In this document: positions 9,055 through 16,271 of the stretch, piece by piece
Layout of the letters: each line of letters begins with the position of its first letter
How positions within the stretch are numbered: the first letter of the stretch is position 1
Assembly: GCA_934635385.1 (NCBI GenBank)
Contig: CAKTZI010000027.1
Location: 1-49,618 of the forward strand
Source: an uncultured Kiritimatiellota bacterium
Lineage (GTDB): Bacteria; Verrucomicrobiota; Kiritimatiellia; RFP12; UBA1067
Direction of reading: 5' to 3'
Length of the DNA: 49,618 nt
Made by a program: the position numbers and the translations under genes
Notes under the pieces: model-generated
Databases searched by the model: none
Seen by the model: the letters and a program-made list of their open reading frames with translations, nothing else
Told to the model about the DNA's origin: nothing

Positions 9055-10194
9055 CCGCGCGCGCCAAGCGCTCATTGTCTGGCCGGTCGCTGCGCGGAAG
9101 AACTTGCGCAGCGAGTTCGGGTTCGCGAAGCCGCAGAAGTCCGAGATCGCCTTGATCTGCTGTTGCGGGTCACGCAGAAGGTCTTGCGCGCGCTCCAGCC
9201 GGACGGCCTGAATCTCCTCCAGGATCGAGTGCCCCGTCGCCTGCCGGAAGCGGATGTCCGCGAACCGCCGCGAGCAGGGGAAGAGCGCGGCGACCTCCCG
9301 CGCTCGGAGGCCGCTGCACGCCTCGTTTCGGATGAGATCCAGCGCGGCGGCGACGGTCTTGTCCTGCCGGAAGAAGACGCGCGTCGAGGCGCGGCGGACA
9401 ACCCGGAGCGGCCCGAACGTCCGCGTGTGCGGTCCCCGGTAGCAGCCCTTCGCGCGGACACACGCCAGCAGCATCAGCGCGGCGAGGTTGCCGCCCCGCC
9501 GGAAGTCCGGCTCGATGGACGTGAGCGGCGGATGCGCCTTTTCGCAGACGGGCTGGTAGTTGTCGATGCCGAGGATCGCGAGGTCTTCGGGGATGCGCCG
9601 TCCGACGAAGGCGGCGGCGGTGGCCGTCTCGGCCGCCATCCCGTCATTGGCGGCGAAGACGGCGCAGGGCTTCGGCAGGGCGGCGAGGAATTCGCGCAGA
9701 CGCTTCAGCCGCGCCGTCTGCGTGCGCGCCCCGTCGAACGCGAGGACGCGGCACGTCTGGCCGTTCAGCGCCAGCGCGCGTCGAAAGCCCGCCGCGCGCG
9801 CGTCGCTCCAGAACCGCCGCTCGAACGACGGCACGAAGGCGAAATTCCCGTAGCCCGTGAGCAGAAGCTCCTTCGCGGCGAGCTCCGCCGTGGCGGCCTG
9901 GTCGTGGAAGACGGCGAATGCGCCGTCCGGCAGCGTTTCGGGGCTGTGGTTGAAGAAGACTGTCGGAATGCCCGCGAAGAGCCGCACGTCGATGTCGCTG
10001 TAGTCGCCGCCGCACTCGACGATTGCGCCGACGGGCGACCAGAAGCCGAGGAGCGATCGGAACTCGGCCCGCGTCGGAAGCGTGTCGAGCACCTGCACGT
10101 GGTAGCCGGCCTTGTCCGCGATCTCCTGCACGCCGCTGAGCTTGCCCGGCGTGCTCGTGCGCGTGCGGGGCTGGAAGTAGAGGATGACGTTCAT
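9043..10194 (-). CDS. XylR-type transcriptional regulator (LacI-like sensor plus AraC HTH)
   Basis: 383 aa. Residues about 1-255 form a periplasmic-binding-protein-like sugar sensor (AGIPTVFFNHSPE, CAVFAANDGMAA, LAILGIDNYQPVCE). Residues about 275-383 are a double-HTH AraC domain (AISDFCGFANPNSLRKFFRAATGQ). This is the architecture of XylR, a sugar-responsive activator. It is divergent from the symporter operon, and the spacer holds two direct repeats (10216-10232 and 10240-10256) that are good candidate binding sites. The same spacer is copied upstream of the gene at 25871, so its regulon probably includes both. Ligand unknown; a uronate or pectin-derived sugar is inferred from the neighbours. 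Confidence 0.93.
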   Translation of the reverse strand: MNVILYFQPRTRTSTPGKLSGVQEIADKAGYHVQVLDTLPTRAEFRSLLGFWSPVGAIVECGGDYSDIDVRLFAGIPTVFFNHSPETLPDGAFAVFHDQAATAELAAKELLLTGYGNFAFVPSFERRFWSDARAAGFRRALALNGQTCRVLAFDGARTQTARLKRLREFLAALPKPCAVFAANDGMAAETATAAAFVGRRIPEDLAILGIDNYQPVCEKAHPPLTSIEPDFRRGGNLAALMLLACVRAKGCYRGPHTRTFGPLRVVRRASTRVFFRQDKTVAAALDLIRNEACSGLRAREVAALFPCSRRFADIRFRQATGHSILEEIQAVRLERAQDLLRDPQQQIKAISDFCGFANPNSLRKFFRAATGQTMSAWRARLRQ

Positions 10195-10204
10195 GTTGAT
10201 GCAC

Positions 10205-10213
10205 AGTATAGCA
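10205..10213 (-). promoter_or_regulatory. Extended -10 promoter of the XylR-type regulator
   Basis: On the minus strand, TGC-TATACT with the hexamer at 10205-10210. 10 nt separate it from ATG at 10194, so the message would be leaderless or nearly so. The candidate operator starts immediately upstream, which allows autoregulation. Confidence 0.65.
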
Positions 10214-10288
10214 GATTCTCAAATGGGATGCAAATAGGCTTCCGAAATGGAATCCACCATACGCGGCGTTTTTGCTATACTATGCGCC
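10211..10288 (+). promoter_or_regulatory. Symporter-operon promoter and candidate XylR-type operator
   Basis: Contains direct repeats TTCTCAAATGGGATGCA (10216-10232) and TTCCGAAATGGAATCCA (10240-10256), 24 bp apart start to start. These are followed by extended -10 TGC-TATACT (hexamer 10276-10281), 7 nt before ATG 10289. The second repeat covers the expected -35 position and no good -35 hexamer is seen, which fits activator-dependent transcription. Through the ATG, 75 of 81 positions match 25793-25873. Confidence 0.75.
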
Positions 10289-11764
10289 ATGAACCTCACT
10301 ACGCCACTCAAGGGTCTCGATTTCGCCGTCATCGCCGCGTATTTCGCGGTGACGCTCGCGGCCGGCCTCTTCATGGGCAAGTTCGTTAAGAGCGCGAAGG
10401 ACTTCTTCTCCGGCGGCAAGCGCGTCCCCTGGTGGATGGGGGCGGTGAGCGCGTACATGGCGATGATCTCGTGCTTCGTCTTCATCGCCTACGCGCAGAT
10501 CGGCTACGAGGACGGGCTGGTCGGCGTGACGGTCTTCTGGTCGACGGCCGTGGCGATCGTCCTCGGCACGTTCGTCTTCGCGCGCCGCTGGCAGCGGGCG
10601 AACGTCGCGACGCCGGTCGAGTACCTGGAGCGGCGCTACGGGCCGGGCGTGCGTCAGGTCGTCTCGTGGTGCGGCGTCGGCTTCCGCATCCTCAACAACA
10701 CCGTCCGACTCTACACGCTCGGCATCATCGCCTCGCAGTTTCTCGGCATCTCCCTCGCACGCGGCATCTGGCTCGGCGTGGCGGTCGTCCTCGTCTACTC
10801 CTGCACGGGCGGAATGTGGAGCGTGCTCGTGACGGATCTCATCCAGTGCGCCGTGCTGCTCGGCTTCTCGCTCGCGGTCGTGCCGCTCGCGCTGAACGCG
10901 GTCGGCGGCCTCGACGCACTGCACGCGGCCCTGCCCGACCATTTCTCGTTCTTTCAGGGGCATCGCGGCACGGGACTGTTTCTCGCGGCCTACAACCTCA
11001 TCGTCTTCATCAAGTACAACGGCGAGTGGAGCTTCATCCAGCGGCTGACGAGCGTCCCGAACGAGCGCGACGCAGTGAAGATGGGGCTTCTGACGGCGGC
11101 GATCTTCCTCGTCTTTCCCATTGTCGCGGTGCTGCCGGCGATTGCCGCCCGCGCGTATTTGCCCGACCTGCCGCCGGAACTGCACGAGCGCTGCTACATC
11201 GAGATGTGCATCCGCCTTTTGCCGCCGGGCGCGCTCGGCCTCATGGTGTCCGCGATGCTCTCCGCGTCGCTCTCGACGCTCGCGAGCGAGTTTAACGTCA
11301 CCGCGAATGTGCTGACGACGGACATCTACCGGCGGCTGTTCCGTCCGGCGGCGGGTGAACGCGAACTCCTGCTCGTCGCGCGCGTCGGCACGCTCGCCCT
11401 CGCGTCGGCGATTGCCGTCGGCGCGCTTTTCGTGGCGGGCCTGGGCGGCGCGTTCGAGGCGAACAAGCTGCTGATGGCGCTCTTCGGCGTGCCGATCGTC
11501 ATCCCCTCCGTCTTCGGCATCCTCTGGAAGCGTCCGAACACGGCGGGCGTCTACCTCTGCCTTGCGCTCGGCATCGCGTCGGGGCTTCTGCTCAAGTTCT
11601 GCTGGACGGGCCTGTCGTGGGAGGTCGGCACGTTCCTGCAGGTTGGCGTCTCGCTCGCGGGCTACAGCCTCGGCGCGTGCTTCGGCACGTCCGCGCGCGA
11701 GACGGCGTCGAAGGACGAACTGTTCCGCCAGCTGAAGGGGAAAGGATTGAATGTGACGGCATGA
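10289..11764 (+). CDS. Sodium:solute symporter (SSS family)
   Basis: 491 aa, about 13 hydrophobic segments spread over the whole length. The N-terminus LDFAVIAAYFAVTLAAGLFMGKF followed by SAKDFFSGGKRVPWWMGAVSAYMAMIS is the SSS signature. Inner-membrane Na+-coupled uptake; as first gene of an operon with uronate catabolic enzymes, a uronate or oligouronide substrate is inferred. ATG 10289 was chosen because it is 7 nt after the -10 box; an upstream in-frame start at 10247 lies in the operator. The stop overlaps the next start (ATGA). Confidence 0.92.
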   Translation: MNLTTPLKGLDFAVIAAYFAVTLAAGLFMGKFVKSAKDFFSGGKRVPWWMGAVSAYMAMISCFVFIAYAQIGYEDGLVGVTVFWSTAVAIVLGTFVFARRWQRANVATPVEYLERRYGPGVRQVVSWCGVGFRILNNTVRLYTLGIIASQFLGISLARGIWLGVAVVLVYSCTGGMWSVLVTDLIQCAVLLGFSLAVVPLALNAVGGLDALHAALPDHFSFFQGHRGTGLFLAAYNLIVFIKYNGEWSFIQRLTSVPNERDAVKMGLLTAAIFLVFPIVAVLPAIAARAYLPDLPPELHERCYIEMCIRLLPPGALGLMVSAMLSASLSTLASEFNVTANVLTTDIYRRLFRPAAGERELLLVARVGTLALASAIAVGALFVAGLGGAFEANKLLMALFGVPIVIPSVFGILWKRPNTAGVYLCLALGIASGLLLKFCWTGLSWEVGTFLQVGVSLAGYSLGACFGTSARETASKDELFRQLKGKGLNVTA

Positions 11765-12825
11765 GGACGTTTGACGAACTCTACGCGGTCGTGAAAGACC
11801 TGCCGATCGTCGACTGGCACAACCACCTCGACCTCGACGCGCTTGCGGCGGATCGTCCGCTCGGCTCGCTCTATGAGGTCTGGGTCAAGGCCGACCCCTA
11901 CAAGCACCGCGCGATGCGCATCTGCGGCGAGCCGGAACGCCTGATCACGGGCGACGCGCCGGAGGCGGAGAAGTGGGCGGCGTGGACGCGCACGCTTCCG
12001 AAGCTCGTTGGCAATCCGCTCTTCGCGTGGGCGCAGCTGGAGATGCGGTTCCTCGGCCTCGATGGCCGTGAAAACGTCTCGCTCGCCGACTGGACGCCCT
12101 CGAAGCTGCTGCGGGCGTTCCGCGTCGAATACTGCGACCCCGGCTATCGGCTCTCGCTCGGCGACGCGCTCGACGCACGGCAGATTGAGGCCGTGTTGCG
12201 GCGCGGCGGACGGGTGATCGACGTGTCGATCGACGACGTGTCCCGCGCGCGGACGGAAGACCTGCTCGCGGTTGGGCGCGTCGCCGTCGCGCACGGCTGG
12301 ACGATGCTGCTGCACCTCGGCGCCTTGCGCGAGACGTCGACGCGGCTGCGCGCGCTCGCGGGCCCGGCGGGTGGCTTCGCGGGGATGCGCGCGCCCGTCG
12401 ATCCGGCGGCGGTTGCTGCGCTCCTAAACGCGCTGGAGCGGAACGACGCGCTGCCGCGCACGATTCTCCTTTCGCTCAACCCGGAGGCGCACACCGCGCT
12501 CGCCGTGCTGGCGGGTTCGTTCGTCGGAGAAGGCCAGCCGGGCAAGGTTCAGCTCGGCCCGGCCTGGTGGTGGTGCGACCACGAAGAGGGCATCCGCGAC
12601 GTGCTGGAGAAGAACGCGGCGTATGGCGTCCTCTCGACCTTCGTCGGCATGACGACGGACTCGCGCTCGCTTCTCTCGTTCGTGCGGCACGACTACTTCC
12701 GCCGCGTCCTCTGCCGCTGGGTGGCGGAGAAGATTGCGGCGGGCGCGTTCCCGGACGATGACGCAGTGATTCGTCCGCTCTTGGAAAGCATCTGTTATCG
12801 AAACGCAAAGGTGATTGTCTCATGA
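11761..12825 (+). CDS. Uronate isomerase-like protein, short form
   Basis: 354 aa. Amidohydrolase-fold uronate isomerase family: HxH metal motif (H20, H22) in VDWHNHLDLD, NPLFAWAQLEMRFLGL, LPRTILLSLNP, and TDSRSLLSFVRHDYFRRVLC near the end. All align with the full-length UxaC at 37719. It is about 110 residues shorter, and the missing part lies in the middle, including the segment equivalent to CTTDDPVDS. It may act on a different uronate or ketose, or be catalytically altered. Overlaps its neighbours by ATGA at both ends, so it is embedded in the operon. Confidence 0.8.
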   Translation: MRTFDELYAVVKDLPIVDWHNHLDLDALAADRPLGSLYEVWVKADPYKHRAMRICGEPERLITGDAPEAEKWAAWTRTLPKLVGNPLFAWAQLEMRFLGLDGRENVSLADWTPSKLLRAFRVEYCDPGYRLSLGDALDARQIEAVLRRGGRVIDVSIDDVSRARTEDLLAVGRVAVAHGWTMLLHLGALRETSTRLRALAGPAGGFAGMRAPVDPAAVAALLNALERNDALPRTILLSLNPEAHTALAVLAGSFVGEGQPGKVQLGPAWWWCDHEEGIRDVLEKNAAYGVLSTFVGMTTDSRSLLSFVRHDYFRRVLCRWVAEKIAAGAFPDDDAVIRPLLESICYRNAKVIVS

Positions 12826-13670
12826 CATACTGTACAGACAAAGTGGCGGTCGTCACGGGCGCGGGCGGAACGCTCTGCCGCGCGATCGCGATCGACCTCG
12901 CGCGACAGGGCGCGAAAGTCGTGCTGATCGGGCGCACCGCGTCCAAGCTGGAGGCGACAGCCGCCGAGATCGCGGCGTTCAAGGGCGTCTGCCGTGTCGC
13001 GGCGGGCGACGTCACGGACGAGGCGGCGATGCGGGCGATTGCCGACCGCGTGGCGGCGGACTGGGGGCCGTGCCGCTTCCTCGTCAACGGCGCGGGCGGC
13101 AACAACGTCAAGGCGATGCCGACGCGGCTGCGGTTCAGCGAAGCCGACTTCGAGCCGACGAAGGACTTCGCGAAGGATCGCGGCTTCTGGGACATCGACC
13201 TCGCGGCGTTCAAGTCCGTCCTGGAGATCAACACGCTCGGCACGGTCATTCCGTCCAAGGTCTTCGGGCTTCAGATGGCGAAGGCGGGCGGCGGCGTGAT
13301 TCTCAACTTCGGCTCGATGAACACGTACCGTCCGCTGACGCGCGTCGCGCCGTACGCGATGAGCAAGGCGGCGATCGCGAACTGGACGATGTTCTTCGCG
13401 CAGTACATGGCTCCGGCGAAGGTGCGCGTCAACGCCGTTGCGCCGGGCTTTTTCGTGAACGAGCGTTCGCGCCAGTATCTGATGACGCCGGACGGCGGAC
13501 TGTCCGCGCGCGGCGAGCAGGTCATGGCCCACTCGTGCATTCGGCGCTTCGGCGAAGCGGACGAGCTGCTGGGGTGCGTGAACTGGCTTCTGGACGACGC
13601 GAAGGCGGGCTTCGTCACCGGCATCACCGTTCCCGTCGACGGCGGCTTCCTCGCCAATGCGGGGGTGTGA
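12822..13670 (+). CDS. uxuB: SDR-type D-mannonate oxidoreductase (fructuronate reductase)
   Basis: 282 aa. Classical SDR: TGAGGTLCRAIA cofactor loop near the N-terminus, NGAGG, then catalytic Ser with YxxxK (YAMSKAA) and a C-terminal DGGFLANAG. Long SDRs of this type reduce D-fructuronate to D-mannonate (the B. subtilis YjmF/UxuB type). The call rests on this form plus the position between a uronate-isomerase-like gene and mannonate dehydratase. ATGA overlap with the upstream gene. The isofunctional non-SDR UxuB family is not present. Confidence 0.82.
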   Translation: MTYCTDKVAVVTGAGGTLCRAIAIDLARQGAKVVLIGRTASKLEATAAEIAAFKGVCRVAAGDVTDEAAMRAIADRVAADWGPCRFLVNGAGGNNVKAMPTRLRFSEADFEPTKDFAKDRGFWDIDLAAFKSVLEINTLGTVIPSKVFGLQMAKAGGGVILNFGSMNTYRPLTRVAPYAMSKAAIANWTMFFAQYMAPAKVRVNAVAPGFFVNERSRQYLMTPDGGLSARGEQVMAHSCIRRFGEADELLGCVNWLLDDAKAGFVTGITVPVDGGFLANAGV

Positions 13671-13713
13671 AGGGAACGAAGGAAGAAGTAAGAAGGAAGA
13701 GGGAAGAAGTAAG
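13671..13713 (+). repeat. GGAAGAAGTAAG-type purine word repeat
   Basis: Three imperfect GGAAGAAGTAAG / GGAAGAGG words fill the gap between the SDR and uxuA genes. They supply the only Shine-Dalgarno-like purines for the GTG start of uxuA. Reading continues in frame from an ATG at 13657, so a longer N-terminus cannot be excluded. Confidence 0.55.
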
Positions 13714-14697
13714 GTGAAACTTGTCGAGTTTGTGCCGCCTGTGAAGCACCCGCTCTGGACGCTCTGCCGTCAGATGGGCATCGAAGAGGTCGTCGTCAAG
13801 GTGAACCCCGCGCTGACGGGGTTGCCCGACCCGTGGCGGCTCGCGACGCTGAAGAAGATCGTCGACGGCCTCGCCGCCGAAGGGCTGCGCGTCGTCGGTC
13901 TCGAAGGCGACCCGTTTGACCTGACGCCGATCAAGCAGTTCGGCGAGACGGGCGTGACGGTCGCCGCGCGCGAAGAGGCTCTCTCGCGCTACCGCGAGCT
14001 GCTCGAATCGATGGCCTCGCTCGGCATTCGGCTTCTCTGCTACAACTTCATGGTCGGCCCCGGCTGGTCGCGAACGGGTGTGCGCGCCGTACGCGGCGGC
14101 GCCCTCGCCACCTATTTCTCGCTTGCTGAGACGGTGAAGTCAACTCAATCGGAGTTGAAACTCACGGCTACCCAAGTCTGGTCGAACTACGAATATTTCA
14201 TCCAGTCGGTACTGCCGACGGCGGAGCGGCAGGGCATCCGCATGGGACTGCACCCCGACGACCCGTGTCTGCCGTCGCTCGGCGGCTACGCGCGCATCTT
14301 CGGCTCGGTCGCGGACTACGACCGCGCCTATGCGCTCTGTCCCTCGCCGTCGAACGCCGTCACGTTCTGCCAGGCGAACTTCAAGCTGATGGGCGCCGAC
14401 CTCATCGCGGCGGCGCGGCACTTCGGCTCGCGCATCGCGTTCATCCACGTGCGCGACGTGGAAGGGGACAAGACCGACTTCACGGAACTCTTCCACGACC
14501 AGGGCACGACCGACCAATTTGCGCTCATGCGCACGTACCGCGAACTCGGACTCGACGTGCCGCTGCGCGGCGACCACGTGCCGGAAATGGCGGGCGACCG
14601 CCTGCTCGCGCCGGACGCCGTGCCCGGCTACTCCGTCCTCGGACGCCTCTTCGCGAACGGCTACCTGAAAGCGCTCTTGAAAGGAACAGAACGTTAA
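13714..14697 (+). CDS. uxuA: Mannonate dehydratase
   Basis: 327 aa from GTG 13714; an ATG at 13657 would add a repeat-encoded Lys/Glu/Arg tail with no family match. UxuA removes water from D-mannonate to give 2-keto-3-deoxygluconate. Visible features: LLCYNFMVGPGW, GIRMGLHPDDP, NAVTFCQANF, IAFIHVRDVEG and LRGDHVPEMAGD, the metal-binding Cys/His/Asp regions of the TIM-barrel UxuA family. The window has the next step (KdgK) 32 kb away. Confidence 0.93.
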   Translation: MKLVEFVPPVKHPLWTLCRQMGIEEVVVKVNPALTGLPDPWRLATLKKIVDGLAAEGLRVVGLEGDPFDLTPIKQFGETGVTVAAREEALSRYRELLESMASLGIRLLCYNFMVGPGWSRTGVRAVRGGALATYFSLAETVKSTQSELKLTATQVWSNYEYFIQSVLPTAERQGIRMGLHPDDPCLPSLGGYARIFGSVADYDRAYALCPSPSNAVTFCQANFKLMGADLIAAARHFGSRIAFIHVRDVEGDKTDFTELFHDQGTTDQFALMRTYRELGLDVPLRGDHVPEMAGDRLLAPDAVPGYSVLGRLFANGYLKALLKGTER

Positions 14698-14725
14698 AAC
14701 CATCCAAAGAAAGGACTTGGCCCAC

Positions 14726-16240
14726 ATGAAAAAACTCTCGTTTGCGCTCATCTTGATGTCGTGCCTGTCGCTGACGGCCGGGGTCAACAATATCGTGCCC
14801 AAGACGGGCGCTGGCCGTCCGCTTTCGCCGCTGGATCCGGGGCTGCGCGAGATCGGGCGTCTGCGCGCGCGTTCCGCAACGGAGGTCGGACGATCCAACT
14901 GGACGATCGGCTGCGAAGTGCTGGATCGCGACTTCGCGAACTTCTGGGAGTACTGCGACCTCATCGAGCCGTTGGGCATCAAGACCGTGCGGCTGCAGGC
15001 CGGCTGGGCGAAATGCGAGCCGCGTCCCGGCGCGTTCGACTTCGCGTGGCTGGACAGGATCGTCGACTACCTGCGCGCACAGGATCTCGACATCATCCTC
15101 GAGACGAGCTACGGCAACCCGATCTATCCGGGCGCCGGCAGCTGGGATCTGTCGGGCGGCATTCCGACGTCGGAAGAGGGGCTGAAGGCCTGGGACAACT
15201 GGGTGGACGTCCTCTCGCGGCACTTTGGCGACCGCGTCGCCTACTGGGCGATGTGGAACGAGCCGGACAACAACCGCAAGGTGAACACGCCGGCGCGCGT
15301 CGCGGCGTTCAATCTCCGCACGGCGAAGATCATTCGCCGGAACTGTCCGACGGCGAAGCTTCAGGGCCTCTCGCTCGGCGGCAATGACGTCGAGTACTTC
15401 GAGGCGTGTCTGCAGGAACTCGCGAAGACGGGCGACATCGACATCTTCGACACCTACATCTACCACGGCTACGAGCTCGCGCCGGAGATGAGCTATCCGA
15501 AGGTCGAGGCCAAGCGTCAGGCGCTGGCCAAGTACTCGTCGAAGGCCCGGCTTCGGCAGGGCGAGAACGGATGCCCCTCGGAAATGATCGACTTCTTCGC
15601 CCTCTGGAACAATCCCTGGACGGAGTATTCGCAAGCCAAGTGGAACATACGCCGCATGCTGGGTGACCTGGGGCACGGCTACGAGAGTGCCGTCTACACG
15701 ATGAGCGACTTCCGCCATCGCGGCGAGAAGATCCGCTCGCCCAACAACAAGGGGCTTGTCCGGGCGAACGCCAACCGCGAGACGATTGGCATCAAGCGCG
15801 CCTACTACGCCGTCCAGAACGTCGCGGGGCTCTTCGACGCGCAGACGGTGCCGGACGCCTCCGTCGGCTTCACGAACACGGACATCACCGTCGCCTACAC
15901 GAGCTACCGCAAGACGGCGTCGGACGGGCGGGCGTATCCGCTCGTCGCGTTCTGGACGCAGGGCCACATGGCGCCGAAGGAGGACTGGGTGCGCGTCAAG
16001 CCGTCCGACCTCGTGCTGGATCGTCCGGGGGATTCGTTTGCGACGCGCCCGACCGTCTTCGACTTTCCGGGGCCGGCGCTCGCCGATCCCGTGTGGGTCG
16101 ATCTCCTGACGGGGCGCGTCTACGCGCTGCCGAAGGATCGGATGCTCGTCCACAGTGCCGGCGTCACGTTTGTCGACGTGCCGGTCTACGATTCGCCGTG
16201 TGTCCTCACGGAACGTGCCGCGCTTTCGCTTGACAGATAA
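14726..16240 (+). CDS. Secreted clan GH-A glycoside hydrolase (GH39-like)
   Basis: 504 aa. Signal peptide MKKLSFALILMSCLSLTAG; ATG 14726 was chosen because AAAGGA lies 11 nt upstream. TIM-barrel hydrolase with candidate acid/base E179 in WNEPDN and candidate nucleophile E280 in RQGENGCPS, the two-glutamate arrangement of clan GH-A retaining enzymes. Overall form resembles GH39/beta-xylosidase-like proteins; the substrate is uncertain. Lies in the operon between uxuA and the Pmp-like gene. Confidence 0.8.
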   Translation: MKKLSFALILMSCLSLTAGVNNIVPKTGAGRPLSPLDPGLREIGRLRARSATEVGRSNWTIGCEVLDRDFANFWEYCDLIEPLGIKTVRLQAGWAKCEPRPGAFDFAWLDRIVDYLRAQDLDIILETSYGNPIYPGAGSWDLSGGIPTSEEGLKAWDNWVDVLSRHFGDRVAYWAMWNEPDNNRKVNTPARVAAFNLRTAKIIRRNCPTAKLQGLSLGGNDVEYFEACLQELAKTGDIDIFDTYIYHGYELAPEMSYPKVEAKRQALAKYSSKARLRQGENGCPSEMIDFFALWNNPWTEYSQAKWNIRRMLGDLGHGYESAVYTMSDFRHRGEKIRSPNNKGLVRANANRETIGIKRAYYAVQNVAGLFDAQTVPDASVGFTNTDITVAYTSYRKTASDGRAYPLVAFWTQGHMAPKEDWVRVKPSDLVLDRPGDSFATRPTVFDFPGPALADPVWVDLLTGRVYALPKDRMLVHSAGVTFVDVPVYDSPCVLTERAALSLDR

Positions 16241-16271
16241 GACCACCAACAAAACACACAAGGAGAAAACG

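Noticed and set aside
11815..11826. HNH motif suggesting a nuclease at the start of the 11761 gene
   Set aside because: It is the HxH metal site of the uronate isomerase fold; the rest of the protein matches UxaC.
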